From positions 19,739,642-19,803,641 of the forward strand of contig CM028383.1 in the NCBI GenBank assembly GCA_013146195.2: a stretch of DNA of 64,000 bases, read 5' to 3'. The translations under genes were made by a program, and so were the position numbers. This DNA is from Codonopsis lanceolata. Lineage: Eukaryota; Streptophyta; Magnoliopsida; Asterales; Campanulaceae. Below are positions 33,524 to 47,111 of this stretch, piece after piece; position 1 is the first letter of the stretch; each line of letters opens with the position of its first letter. The notes beneath the pieces are model-generated. The model was not told the origin of the DNA. It did no database searches and worked only from the letters and a program-made list of their open reading frames with translations.

Positions 33524-36500
33524 TTAATAAAAAAGAAAGAATAAACAAGAGGGGGACAACCAGCCTTGCCCAAACAATGGGAGGACGGAGGAGCCAAACC
33601 TCGAAAATAGAAAGAAACAACATTGCTTTCTATAACTATAAAGGCCTATACTATCCATGTCTAAAGCAAGACGAACTTCTCTGACTAAGCTTGCACGAGT
33701 CGTGCAAATGAAGGAACCTTGATGCACATGAGCCTCCGCAGCCAATCTATCAGCAACTTGATTGCATTCACGACAAACATGCTTAATATCATAGCCCTCC
33801 ATATCAATGCGACAATCCATTAACTCATAAATGTATTGCCATGAAGCTTCCTGGGAATCAGAAAGGAGCCAAGTAGCTGCCTTAGAATCAGTTTCAACAA
33901 AAACACCATGAAGGGAAAGAGAACGACACATACGTAAGCCTTCCCAAAGAGCCATAATTTCAGCAAACGTGTTTGTTCCTAGACCATACCAAGAAGAAAA
34001 AGCCTGAACAATTTCTCCACAATGATTACGAATAATCCCACCCCCAGTAGCATTTCCCAATTTTGCCGACCCATCAGTATTTAGCTTATAGCAACCAGTG
34101 ATAGGGCATTGACATCTAACCCATTGCCCACGTCTTAAGAGAGGCTGAATAACAGGAAGATTAAGAGCCCGAAAACCAATAGAATCCTGTGACGTGGGCA
34201 CAGTTTTGGGACGAAATAAGGAGAGCAGCCCCATTAAATGATTATGAATCTGGTGATGAATGCATGCTTGGCATATATCAAACCCTTCAAAAACAGCTTG
34301 GCACCTAGCACGCCAGATCTCCCAACAGGTAAATAAGGCAATCCCAATGCAACAAACACCAAACTGAGAACGAGAAGCGTAGCAGGTGATCCAAATATCA
34401 GCCAGATGCTGCAACGAAGAATAATGAGCAACTTTGTTAAAAGGACCTGCCAACCTGCCCCAAATAGCTTTAGCCGTTTATGAGTGCAGAAAAACATGAG
34501 AAATAGATTCCACATTAGGCTCACAATGGCAACAAACACATTTTGACGAAAGCGGGATGTGAAGATTGTTGATTCTTATGTTAGATTTATATCTGTTCAA
34601 TTCATTACCCTAGTTTTATACTTCAGTGGCTAATCGGGCTGCGTATCGATTAGCGTGGCAACTGTGTATAGAACTTTGCTAAGTATAGTTTTTAATAGGA
34701 CTTCACAGGTTCAGCGGAAGACCTCTTTACAAGCTTCACCAGAAGACCTGCTCAAATCTTACAAACGGCAGACCTCGTGTCCACCTGGTCAGTCATAACT
34801 AGTCCTATCCAGCAATGATTAAATGGATCAGTTTAAATTTATCTCATCTCTGTTTGAATTTAAACTGAGACATTCCCTGACACATAAAGCCCTAAAGCGA
34901 CTTTCCGAAAGCGGTGAAGACTTTTCGTCTGAGCGATGGCAGGAAAAAGTAGACTGTCACCTACTGTCTGTAACAACTCTCAGATCTGACACCCAGATTG
35001 CCCCACTTTTCGAAGATCTCAGAAATCATTCCCTGCTCTAGATATCTGTGAAGACGAATTTCTTGACTGGCAGCCCCATGCATTTAATGCATCCATAATA
35101 GAGTTGTTAAAGTCTTCGTCTTCTCCAACGGCTCTCAAGATTGCACCTGCTATAAATGCTGCCATTAAAGACTGGAAAAACATCCGAGAATCAAGAATCG
35201 AACACTTGAAGAATTGCTCTGAAACTCTATAACTCCAAGTCTTACAACTTAGTGCATTCAAGAGATCCTCAACAAATCTAGAAGTCCTCGTCAACAACAA
35301 GAAGCCGTGCATCAACATTTATTTCTCTACTTCGTGTTGTTATTCATTCTATAATTATACTTGTGCACGAATTAAATATCTTGTTTATACAGATATTTAA
35401 TTCCCTAGACCCCAAACACAAGTCAATATTTTGTACACGATCCATTAGTAATATTCTTTGTAATAGATCTAGTGGAAAACATAGTGCACTATTTAAATCC
35501 AAGGTTGACTGCCTTGGTGGTGGACGTAGCACTTTTTATAGTGTGAACCATCCCAAAATTACTTGTGTTATTTCCATACTGTTTGTCTACTGTTTGAACT
35601 ATTTATTACTTTAATCATCTTTATCCTTTATCCAGCAGAACTTAAGTAAACTGTTAAAGGTCTACCGGTAGTCCTTATCGGCAAACTTGAAACAGCTACT
35701 TTGAAAGTCTTCTGCTACTTCAATCTTTTCCATAGATTGTAAGTATTTTTCAAAGAACTTAAACAAAAGTTTTTAAGTGTACAATAAGCTATTCAACCCC
35801 CCCTTCTAGCTTATTATTGTGCCCGTTGGGACCCACAAAGATCTTGCAAGCGAGTGTCCACAGAAAGAGCATTGAACATTAAACGCCAAAAGAATGCACT
35901 AATTTTTTTTGGGAATCCAAGGGAACCAAATTTTTGTAGCTCAGCGCAGCCTAGGAGATTGGCTTCGAATGTGATCCTAATACTGCTTAACTTCAAAATC
36001 CCCCGACTGAGTAAGAGTGCAGAATCTGCGATCCGGACATTGAGGTCTAAGCCGAACCCGCTGCACCATAGCCTGCTGTTCCAGATTAAGAAGAGGCAAA
36101 AACAAGGGAAGACTAGGTAACACATCTTTCACACGAAGATGAATGTCAACAGGTTGAGGACCAACTAGAATTTTGCCACTCCAGTTATCATTCCAGAAGG
36201 AAACCATACCTTCTCCAATAATACATCTACTATGTTGATAAACCGTCGGCACATGAAGCATGATCACCTTCCACATTTTAGTAGCTGAGAGAGGAGCACG
36301 TAACCCATTAGAATAAGAGTACTTGCTATTGACAAAGCTGGACCATAAACCAGAACCTTGTAAGGCAGACCAGGATAATTTTGCATGAAGGGAGTCCATG
36401 ATTGAAGATAAGGAGCTCAGCCCAAGACCACCTTCTTCTAAGGGTCTACATACCTTATGCCAAGAAATCCAATGATGACGCGGCTCCCCATTGGAGCTCC

Positions 36501-38944
36501 ATAAGAAAGCAGCCATGAAGCTCTCAATTTGATGAAGCACTACCTTAGGGACTTTGAGAACAGCCAGAGAATATAAAGGAATGCTTGTCAATACCGACTG
36601 CAATAGAGTAATTTTACCACCCAAGGAAAGCAAGCGGGATTTCCAACCAAAAATTTTCCGCCAAACCCGAGCCTCCAAATCTGCAAAGTAAGCTTGTCTA
36701 GCACGACCAGGAAAAATGGGAACACCAAGATACTTGAGGGGGAAGGAAGCTCGACAGCAGCCCGACCAAGTGGCAAGACAGGTAGCTTTATGATGAGGGA
36801 AAGTTGAAGGAACTAGAAAGTTGCTTTTTTGAAAGTTTATGAGCTGCCCCGAACTTCTTTCATAAACGGCCATGATCTTACGCAAATTTAGAACTGCCCA
36901 TTTGCTCGCACTACTAAAAATGAGCATGTCATCGGCATACAAAAGATGAGTAATTCTGAGCCCATTCCCATGCGAGAAAGACTGAAAATGTCCTCGATCA
37001 GCCATAAAATTTATGTACCGAGAAAGAACTTCCTCCGCCAATATGAACAAAATCGGAGAGAGCGGATCACCCTGACGAACTCCCCGACTAGACTGGAAAA
37101 AACCAAAACTCTCGCCATTAATGCGTATAGAATACCAGATAGAATCAATAGTCCGCAGAACAAGATCACAAAAGCCTTCGCCAAAACCAAAAGCCCGAAG
37201 AGCCCGAAGGAGGAAATCCCACTCAAGACGATCATAGGCCTTAGACATATCTAGCTTGAAAATAACATTAGTTCCCCGAACCTTTTTGTCCAAACGATGA
37301 ACCATCTCTTGAGCAAGAACAATATTCTCATAAATACTACGACCACTGACGAAACCGGACTGTTCAGGAGAGATAATTTTGGGGAGCAAAGACGCTAGTC
37401 GAGAGGCCAAAATATGAGAAATCACCTTGTTAACAAAATTGCACAAACTGATGGGTCTAAGGAAGGTCACTCAAACTTTCAGGATGGGCAATTTTAGGGA
37501 GGAGAATCATTGCCGTTGAGGTGAGACTTCTAGGTAGATTAGAACCATTAAAGAATTCTTGAATAGCTGCCACTACATCAACTTTAATGATCTCCCAACA
37601 ACCTTGAAAGAAATGCCCTGTGAAGCCATCCGGGCCTGGGGCGCTATTTGGGTTCAAAGACTTCACTGCCTCCCAAATTTCTTCCATGTTCGGCACACAC
37701 TAAAGAGACCCATTATCTGCACTGTCCAAACAGGGAGTGATACCTTCAAATAACTCTTCCTCAATGGTATGACTAGTGGTAGTAAATAAAGACGAGAAAA
37801 AGTCCACTGCCATTCCACCAATGATGTTATTATCCTCGCACCAAGCCCCCGAGGGAAGACGAAGCTTGACAAAATTTTGAGCAGTTCTATCCCTAATACT
37901 AGCATGAAAAAATGCCGACTTCTGATCACCCTCTTTTATCCAAAGTTGCCGAGACTGTTTCTAAAGAAATTCCTCTTCCCAACGAACAAGTTGAATAAGA
38001 TTTTGTTTCCCTAAATCAACCTGGGTAGCCACCGAGTCAGAGGAGTTTTTTTGAAGCTGAACCTCTAACCGCAAAATATCATCTTCTTGGCTAGCAATAC
38101 AGAGATGCACATTTCTAAAAACAGACCAGTTCCAACTCTTCAATTCCTTACGTAGCAGCTGAAGTTTACGAGCTAACATCATTAAAGGAGAACCATGAAC
38201 TGATCTATTCCATTGTGAAGCCACACAGTCTAAAAAACCATGATGATCTAACCACATATGTTGAAACTTGAAACGAACCTTAGCCTTCTTAAAGGTAGGA
38301 AATTCAACAATGAGGGGGGAATGATCTGAACAACATCTACTCAGATGATGAACTTTAAGGTGTGGGTACTGGGATAAATATGAGCCATTAACCATCACTC
38401 GATCCAAACATTGCCATATATGAGCACTATCATTTTGATTATTGGACCATGTATAAAGACTCCCTTCAAAGTCAACGTCATATAAACCAACCAAATTCAT
38501 GAATTGATTAAAATCATCCATACTAGGTAATCACATGAAGCTCCCCCTAACTTTTCTGAAGGCTGTGCAATAACATTAAAATCATCCCCAACTACCCAAG
38601 GAGCATTAAATTGTTGAGATAAGAGAAGCAACTCAGACCATAAATTCTGACGGTCCAGCCGAGTGCACTTAGCATAAATGAAAGACGCTATAATCTGAAA
38701 ATCAACCCCTACTTTAATGCGAACGGAGATATGTTGCTAGGAAGCATCAACCAAAGAAATATCCATAGCAATGCATACTATTAGCAAATTTAAGACGCCT
38801 GGCAAACCTCTTTAAATGAGACCCTGGAATTTTGGGTTCCAAAATGACACAAAGAGAAATCCGATTCAAACTGTTAAGCTTTTTGAGGTAAGTAAACGTG
38901 TCAGTGTTACCTACACCTCGAGCATTCCAAAGTAAGACAGCCAT
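33524..38944 (-). pseudogene. LINE 2 ORF2: endonuclease / reverse transcriptase / RNase H
   Basis: Start at 38,944 (MAVLLWNARGVGN, endonuclease N-terminus). Endonuclease C-terminal motifs (SLYTWSNNQ, RCCSDHSPLIVEF) lie near 38,450-38,290. The reverse transcriptase is open for nearly 500 codons (37,470-35,977): SGFVSGRSIYENI, FKLDMSKAYDRLEWDFL, GVRQGDPLSPILF and the catalytic YADD in LLYADDMLIFS. The zf-RVT part (KKISAFFWRLMFNALSVDTR) is cut at 35,838 by a solo Copia LTR and resumes at 34,560. RNase H at about 34,110-33,650 keeps LNTDGSAKLG, the AEIMALWEGL glutamate, VETDS and NQVADRLA, so all four catalytic acids appear present. Frame breaks occur near 38,530, 37,950, 37,690 and 37,470. Without the insertion the length would be about 1,380 codons. 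Confidence 0.9.
34567..35837 (+). mobile_element. Solo Copia LTR inside LINE 2 ORF2
   Basis: A 1,271 bp segment starts TGTTGATTCTTATG and ends GTTGGGACCCACA, flanked by the 5 bp duplication AAGAT at 34,562-34,566 and 35,838-35,842. It is the same LTR as at 62,364-63,613, which is followed there by a Copia primer-binding site. It contains no coding region, as expected of a solo LTR left by recombination. LINE 2 reads on directly from one flank to the other. Confidence 0.92.
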
Positions 38945-39008
38945 AAAAAACACTTGAGAGGGAAACAACATTATGCCAAAGTGGCTTTTACCTTAGTGAC
39001 CGCTCGAG

Positions 39009-40523
39009 TTAAGCGGCGATTCGATTTGCAAATATCCGTTGTTGATTCTTCTTGCAATAATCTTGGAAAGATTTGATAGAAGCTTCGGACGGTGGATTCT
39101 CCCATAAATTATCACTTGAAGCTGAATGTTTAAGAAGTTTAAAAGATCCAAGAAGCTTGTCACTGGATAAAGATCTATTAAGGGTCTGCTTATTGTTGAA
39201 ATTTTCAAAAGTAATTTGACCTTCATTCTGATCCAAGGAATCTAAAACTGAAAACGAATTATGCATGGTGACTGCTGGAGTTGGTTTGGATGGAAGCGGC
39301 CCCAGAATCTCAATCGTAGTCCTTGTTGGAGGAACTGATTGCTTACTAGCATTGTGAATCATCTCTGTATCGCTTATTGGTCCCGTTTTCAACTGAGCCT
39401 TCATTATTACCCGTAGGAAGCGGTTTCACAATGGAGGGACCGCCAGCAGAAACATCAATAACCTCATCCTTTAGCACCTTTCCAAGCGAATCCTTAGATT
39501 TAGACGATTCCATGAAATTCTGCATCATGGAAGATCGCTTAGGAATCCATTTTTGCGCAATTGGATCGACAGCCTGGTCATTATTAATAATATGTTCCTT
39601 AGGGGGAAGATTCGTAGGAAAACCATTTGCTTCGACAGGAGAAACAGACGGAGGAATATGGGGCTGTTGAGCAGATCCCTTGTGTTTTTTCCACAGTCCC
39701 TAGCAAGGTGACCAAGTAAACCACAAGCCTAACAATATGTTGTGTTGCCCTCAAATTCAACATGTTTCCAGAAGCCATTTTCTTTTGATGTGCCTATCCA
39801 AACCTTAGAAGGAAGAGGCTTGGAGACATCCACCTCAAGGCAAACCCGAGCATACATAGGATGGCTAAGAGCAAGAGTTTTATCATTCGCACGCAAATAC
39901 TACCCAATCGAATTCCCAATTCGCATCAAACTAGAAGGGTTAAAGAATGGAAGAGGGAGATGATGAAGCCTAGCCCAAACCACCACACAAGGATTATCCT
40001 TTTTATACGTAAAGTCGGGGGACCACCGTAACAAACGAAACATGCAGCTATTGATCATGCGAGATTCCTTGGATAGTGCATGTACCAAATCTTCCTCAGA
40101 AGCTAACTGCACCATGACGTGCCGAGGATCAAGAATCCCAACAACGACCTGAGATTTGAGCATCCAATTTTTGGCAATATGATCCTGAATAACGTGAAGG
40201 GAAGGTCGACCTACCGAAAACTTCATGATTAGGGTATTGGAGAATTGCTTCTCTAGGAGAGCCACCTCAACCGTGTAAAGAGACAACTAGGAGCATCAAG
40301 GACTGAGATGGGAGGATGAGTAGCAAGGGGACCAGCCGTTAAGGTTGGCTTCTTGGTAGGGTTAATGCATGTTACCGCCGTCTTTTTCCCTAAAGCGGCT
40401 GCATATGATGAGTAGGCGTGGTACTACAAGTTGGAGGAACAGTCGCACTAGGAGTGGGAGTAGGAGGCGACGGAACCCTAGAAGATTATACAGGGCCCGG
40501 GCCGGTGGAGGATCCGGCGGCAT
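39009..40523 (-). pseudogene. LINE 2 ORF1: DUF4283 / zinc-knuckle protein, frameshifted
   Basis: The likely start is the ATG at 40,523 (MPPDPPPARALYN). A frame change precedes the DUF4283 core at 40,286-39,900, which includes KFSVGRPSLHVIQDHIA and VVVWARLHHLPLPFF. A CCHC zinc knuckle at 39,693-39,734 reads C-stop-A-C-G-L-L-G-H-L-A-R-D-C, complete except for one stop codon. The C-terminal part follows at 39,404-39,009. About 505 codons in total; it ends about 65 bp before ORF2 begins, the normal spacing. Confidence 0.75.
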
Positions 40524-40979
40524 GGCCACACGTGTGTAACAAAACCTTAAATCTGAGAGAGAAACCCTAGAGAGAGAAAGACTTTTGCCAACCGCACTCA
40601 CGTAGAAATATTCCGAACTGCTACCCATATACCTAAGCCAGCCTACCCCCTGCATCAACCAACGTTAAATGCAAGTATATTTATTAGGACACTTCATGAC
40701 CGATCATTTTTGTACCTCAAAATTAATGGCCAATCCCATGTACAAATACACTGGGGTTGACCAATATTTTTAGTCGTACCTCGCTAGAACGATTGAATGG
40801 TGGATCCCGGAAAGAGTATGGGCCCTTCGCCCAAGATTTGTCTGATCTTTGGGAAGTCGAAAGGCAGGTGAAATACGAAAGTCTTATACTCTGGAGAAAG
40901 AATCCACTATTCCAGGACTTAATAAAGAGAGGCAACACAAAGCTATGCTTGTCCGACCAACTTTGAGATAATAATAATA

Positions 40980-43004
40980 AAAAAACATCCGTTAATAATA
41001 ACGTTGCGCACTATACTTTCCCGAGCCAAACACCTTGAGCCTCGCCTTCTCATACACTACCCCGACCTTGTTTTTCCCAGAAACCTGGCCCGGACCTGGA
41101 AAGGAAGAAACAATACTGGTCGTTTGATTATAAATTTGGGTTCAGAAACAGAGGACAGTTCAGGAGATACAGATTTGGGTTCAGAAACAGAAAACAATTC
41201 AGATACAGATTTGGGTAAAATGGCTGCCGAAGATAAACATACTTCCATGGGCACAGATACAGGGGCTCCAGGATATGCCCCTACCCCCGCCATGCAACAA
41301 TGGATAGATCAGAAACTAGGTGCTCACACCAATCGCTTAATGGGCTAGACAGCAAACCTCATGCAAAGCATAAAGCGAAATGCTGAAAATACTCATTCCC
41401 TTGTAGGACCTCATGAAGCATCAACCTCAAATGTCCATCCAAGCACCAACCCTCAAATACCAAACACCAATCCACCATCCCAAAGCTACCCTCCCCAAAA
41501 TATCAGCTTACCCAATTCTCAAATCCAAAAGTCCAACCCTCCCCAAAACCAAAATTAGGCCCACCTTCTCCAAACACATATTCCCCATATCCATACACTA
41601 ACCCTCATCCCAATACGAGTTATCTTCCTAAGAGAACCAATACCCCATATCAGCACTCGAGAAACCTTCCATTTTCCACCATCAACGCACTCCAGAATAG
41701 TCCCCATGCCGATCCCAGAAGCTATGACTCCAAGGGGAAAGTTATGACCTATCTCCCCTTCAATAATTTTGGCCACCGAACAGGGGCTACAAACATGGCA
41801 CCTCCTCTTGGTATTTACCAACCACCCCAATTAGCCATAGATGCCACCAAAGCACCACCACCTTCAAAGATTGAGACAGATGTCAAGAATCTCTAGGAAA
41901 TGATGCTCAAAGTTTTGAGCAAAGGAGAATTCTTTACACATTCATTAAGCTTACAGCCTTCAGCAAATTTACCATCAAAATTCAAGATGTCGGACATAGA
42001 AAAGTTTGATGGAACTGGTTGTCCTATCTCCCACTTAAGATCTTATGCTACCGGAATGCAATCAAGGGTGCTAATTTCGAAGCCATGGCTGCCAACTTCC
42101 ACCTAACCTTAGTAGGGCTACAAAACAATGGCTCATGTTGGCAGATAGCAACACACTGAATACTTGGGATCAGATTGCTGATGAGTTTCAGAAAAGATAC
42201 AAAGATAACAGTAGTTCTGAAAACAAAATAGAGCTAGAATGAAAAAGAAACCTGCGCAGACTTCGCGGCCAGATGGAAAAGGAGAGTTGCCCAAACCCTT
42301 GACAGACCTACACCAGCTGAATCAACCAGAATGTTCCTAAAAAACCTTCAGCTAATATATCTCGAAAACATGAAATACATCCCCTCAGGGAGATTTCAGT
42401 GCCATCATTGAAGTAGGAATTTGAATAAACGAAGAAATACAGACCGGGCAATTAAAGACCAATACATCTTCCAACTCTTTTCGTTACTCCAAAGGAAAAA
42501 CGACTTCAGAGCACCAGTAAATGTTATAGGGGATACCCTAGCAGCCTCACCACCAGTCAATTTTACCAACCAGGTTTATGGTAACATACCATGGTCATAC
42601 GGAACAGACAGAACAGTCAACACCGTTGGGGGAAATAGTGGCACGACAGAAACTCCAGGGAATTCTACAAAGGAAGTATCAGGAAGTATGACCATCTGCA
42701 CGCTCCTATGTCATTGATATTACCGGGGCTGATGACACAAGGGGTCCTAAAACCAATAGAAAACTATCAACCCCCAAACCTGTTGCCAAATTCATGGAAT
42801 CACTCCCTGTATTATGAGTATCATCTCCATAGCCGGCACCTCACTGAAAAATACTACTTGCTAAAAGGTGCCATTCAGGATCTCATCGACGACAAGGTCA
42901 TTGAAAAACCACCCGCAATGCCAAATGTAGTGAACAACCCTTTGCCCCAGATCAACACAATCGAGGCTAATGATCTAACAGTCTGTGAGCTTACTCAGTT
43001 TTGA
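40980..43004 (+). pseudogene. gag of the second Tat/Ogre-like element, frameshifted
   Basis: In order: an acidic leader (about 41,130-41,340), a proline- and asparagine-rich segment with NPPSQSYPPQN-type words (41,410-41,600), the gag core (about 41,985-42,330: MSDIEKFDGTGCPISHLRSY, then MLADS and TWDQIADEFQKRYKD in shifted frames), and the C-terminal part (42,708-42,910) with GVLKPIENYQPP and YYEYHLHSRHLTEKYYLLKG. In the last motif two cysteines of the Tat C-x2-H-x4-H-x4-C finger have become tyrosine. Matches the gag at 20,575-22,120 throughout. Confidence 0.75.
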
Positions 43005-43539
43005 AATGATAAGACGTCTTCTCCTTATACTGCTTCCCAAATTGATTCCGACTGCAACATGACAAGCTTCACAACAGACAACTTTCTGGGTATGATTAAC
43101 GGAGAAGCCGAAATATTTGAGATCCCGGCTGAATTTGAGGCTATCATAGATAGTCCATTGCAGAACTGGTACACTACCACCGGACCCATCTTGACTACTG
43201 CGAACCTGGTCAATCGTTTCAGATATACCTTACCCCCTATAATAGCCACGGACTGGTCACCTACCACCCCGCTTCCTGATACCCACATCGAGGACCTCAC
43301 TCTCAGGACCTCAAAGAAATAGCCAAGTCTGTAACCCCGTTTGTTAATGAAAGTCTTAGTGTTTGTGCGTACTCCACAGTTGCAAATCTGTTAAAAGATG
43401 AATTAACTAAAAATATGATTAAACCAATTAATAAAGAATTATTTAACAATATGGACCACAAAGATAAAGAGTACTTAACCGAGATCACAAAGTTGGTCGA
43501 GAGATAGGGCCAACGCATCACATCACATCAGCAACAGAA

Positions 43540-44160
43540 AAAGACCTAACAGTTATCAATCTAGGGCTGAGTAGTGAGATCAGAGAAGTCAGAATTGGCA
43601 GTTATCTTCAAGGTCAAGACAGATTAACATTGATCAGTTGGTTGACAGAGTTTTCAAACATGTTTGCATGGTCTTATAAAGACATGCCAGGTTTGGATCC
43701 AGCAGTTGTACATCACAGGATTCCGACATATCCAGACTCTAAACCAGTAAAACAAAAACTTTGCAAGATAAAACCAGAATGGTCTCTGCAAGTCAAAGAA
43801 GAGATCATGAAATAGCTCATTGTCAAGTTCATTCGGGTGGTGGAATAACCCATTTGGCTGTCAAACATAGTTACAGTACCGAAACCCAATGGAAAGGCTC
43901 GAATATGTGTTGACTTCCACGACCTCAACAAAGCGTCACTCAAAGATGACTTCCCTCTACCAAACGTCGACATTATGGTAGATGTCGTGGCATCTCACAA
44001 AATAACGTCATTTGTAGACGACATGCTTGGATACAACCAGATCAAAATGGCAATAAAAGATCAAGAGAAGGCCTATTTTATCACCCCATGGGGGACATAC
44101 AGCTATACAGTCATGCCATTCGGGGTGAAGAATGCTGGGGCTACATACTAGAGGACTGCT
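43540..44160 (+). pseudogene. Partial Ty3/gypsy reverse transcriptase (Tat/Ogre type), truncated
   Basis: The frame carries NMFAWSYKDMPGLDP, the typical entry to Tat reverse transcriptase, then KPVKQKLCKIKPEW, two in-frame stops near 43,813 and 43,847, and VTVPKPNGKARICVDFHDLN, KDDFPLPNVDIMVD, NQIKMAIKDQEKAYFITPWG and VMPFGVKNAGATY. The catalytic YxDD box, RNase H and integrase would lie downstream but are cut off at 44,162 by the next LTR. Inactive. Confidence 0.88.
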
Positions 44161-45561
44161 ACTGTGACGACCCAACCCGGATCTCAATACGAGATCCCAA
44201 GGGTCGTGCCATCAGGATAAACTAAGAGATAGACAAGCACCTGCTAAGCATAATGGTGCGAGTCAAAAGATGAGCCAACAAGCTCAAGACAGGAAGATAA
44301 AGCCATAACGGCGATACAGGAAAATAAAAACCAAAACCTGCGGAAGCTAAACTAAAATGGGACCCGAGCTAACAAGCTCCTAAAAATAAACAACGAAAGA
44401 GATAGTAAATCTCTCGGCCCAAAAATTCGACGCGCGTGACGCAACATTAGACACGCACAACAAACCATCGGCATCCAAGGCCGGCAACAGACAAAATCCC
44501 AACCTGATAAACACCACTCAACGGCTACAACATGCCGGAGGAACAATTTAACCATAACAATATAATCAATGCTAAACCACCAACCAAATCTCACGACTAA
44601 AACGGTCGGAGGAAGGAACAATAATAATTCAAACTAGAATAAATGAGTCACACATGCTCGAAATGACAACGGAAATAAATTCTAAGGATACAAAGGCTCG
44701 GCTATACGATCGGCTCCCAAATACACAACCATAACATAATACTACAATCTACCCAAGTAAAGTCTACATAACTTTACATTCGAGCCTCACAAATAAATAA
44801 CAACATTAATAATAAATAACTCCAAGTTAATGGCTTGGAAGACCACCTGCTAGAAGTTGTTATCCGGCCGCCACGCTGCATTTAACGGGATCACCGCACA
44901 CACTAGGAAAACAATCACACTGAGTGAGTCATAATGACCCAAGAAGTTTCTAAATACAACTATATGGCATATTATGACATGGCATGGCATAATGTGCAAT
45001 CATATAACAATCATGGTATCATGCTAGTATACCATCATGAAAGATGTACTTAATTTTTAAAGCACATAAACTCACATAAATCAAGTAGCATATTATCTTT
45101 CATATAAATGCTCATAAATAAACATGTGTAATAGTAAACGTATATCGAACCGTTACAATCAAATCCGGGTTCCAAACCCAACCAACTTACCATGAGATCA
45201 AATCTCAAACCAAGATCCGGGCTCAATACCAAATCAATCATACCAGGGTTTCTCCCCAAATAATCACAACTCATCGGCTTCCCTTAATGAGTACTGCTAC
45301 ATTCATCCGCCTCCTGATGAGAAATGGGAGCTCAGTAGGCTAGATGGCTCTCTCTCGAGACCACATCCCACTATTGGCCAAATAGTGAGGAGAAAGGACT
45401 CAATGCAACGATTCATAGCGATTGTTCCCAAAGACTATGAATCGTCCCATTGCCGACACACAACAACCAAACCCGCCTTGGACTTTAAACCAAACGATCA
45501 AGTAGATATTTACTTGCATAAACCAATGAGACCAAATTCATTATTATCGGGCTCATTAAAT

Positions 45562-45795
45562 CATGTAGGACATAATTTTCTACAACAACTCATAAACCAT
45601 GCACATAATTGCATATAACCACGTAGGACATAATGTTCTACGAAATCTCATAAACCATGCATATATTTGCATATAAACAAATAGGGCATAATGCTCCATG
45701 AAATTCCATAATCCATGCACATATTTGCATATAATCAAGTAGGACATAATGCTCTACCAAGTATCAAGAACAATGCATATATTTGCATATAACCA
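45562..45795. repeat. 58 bp tandem repeat, four copies
   Basis: Four diverged units each contain GTAGGACATAATG (or close), then CATAAACCATGCA and TATATTTGCATATAA. They lie in the LTR of the Tekay-like element and have no counterpart in the related solo LTR at 15,415. Confidence 0.8.
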
Positions 45796-47111
45796 ATGTG
45801 TTTAACTAACTTATAAGTTTAGTTTAAAAACTACATATTCAGGTACTCATTATTCCTCATGTCATCAACCAAGTCAAGTATAGCATACAAACTTAATAAA
45901 ACATAATGTGAGGTCTACCATAATCCTCAACTCAAATCAAACCAAAGACTACTACGTTAGTCTCAAAATATCAACAATTCAAGACTTATTATTTCAGTCT
46001 TTATTTTAAGTACACCGACTCAATCATAGTCATAGTCTAATCGTCATACATGATCGACATCACCAATCCATACACAAAAACAACATACACAAAAACAACA
46101 TGACTACCGTAGTCATTTTCTCACAAGTGATTTCGTATACACGCAACCCAAAATCCCTAAGGAGAGAATTCTTTCTTATTCTTCACTTAATATACCCGTG
46201 ACCATACGTAGGTCTCTATTGTCCCATGCTCTAACAAGCATGCTCAAGATATATTTCTAATAAGTCTCTATACCATGAGTGTCTCCATTGGACACAAACC
46301 AAAAACCCAGTGTGCACAAACATACCCAAACAAACCTAAACATTGTAGGGTTTCAACCCAAGGCTCTTTATCATTTTATTAGCCTTATGACGACTCCGTT
46401 GAGTCTTACTAACACATTTCATTCCTTATGTGCTTTATAAATCCACACCGTAATGATTCATTAAAGTTTACAACAACATCCCAATAGTCATTCGGGCTCC
46501 CAAGACTAAAAATCCAAAAAGCCATCGTAATTATAATTCCATATAAAGTTTGGAGACTATGCATTTCTCAACATTAATCAAACAAAATCCAATCGTCGTA
46601 GGATTTCAACCCAAGTTCGTTTAGCACATTATAGAACTTATAGTGACTCCGTTGAGTCCAATCTACCCTTTCTAAAATTTAGGGCATAGAAGCCATGGGT
46701 CTCAATACCCCCTATGTTCAAAACTAACATCAATAGCCATCTTCCCAAGTTCGTTTAACTCACATAAACCCAACAAAACACTTACCAAGGAATCATAGAA
46801 CAAACTCATCAATTTGTGCATAACTTCATTTGGTTCACCTTACCAATCATATCCTCCAAAATGTGATTTAATCATACAACATGGTCCAATATATTCTACT
46901 AGACATATCTAGCATAATAATCATGTTTACCAACATGTTAATAAGCCAAAACACATTTAGGGCAAAAATCCCCTTCCAAGTATCTCTATCAATCAAACTC
47001 AATACCCATGAATAATTCACATAGCCAAGCTTAATAGACCATTTAACACATGAATTTCATATAAATCATGGTCTCACATAGGTTCATCCAAACTATCACT
47101 ACAACAAAAAA

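Larger units (their letters stand above)
33481..40594 (-). mobile_element. LINE 2: L1-type retrotransposon, split by a solo Copia LTR
   Basis: Minus-strand element of about 5.84 kb once the 1.28 kb Copia insertion is set aside. The poly-A tail appears as TTTTTTTT at 33,481. The 13 bp target-site duplication is CACTCACATAGAA at 33,468-33,480 and CACTCACGTAGAA at 40,595-40,607, one mismatch. The same family as LINE 1 by its 3' end and ORF order, but with better preserved reverse transcriptase and RNase H frames. Confidence 0.92.
33266..44162 (+). mobile_element. Second Tat/Ogre-like element, 5'-truncated, split by LINE 2
   Basis: 33,270-33,480 and 40,608-40,760 together match the continuous leader at 19,240-19,540 (CCCCACTTTTCTTTCTAT; CGAGAAAATCCAC; CCAACGTTA; TTAGGACACTTCA). 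gag and the start of pol follow. The LTR and primer-binding site are absent on the left, and pol stops abruptly at 44,162, where the LTR of the next element begins. Unlike the copy at 18.9-26.5 kb, this one still carries reverse transcriptase, so it derives from an autonomous relative. Confidence 0.75.
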
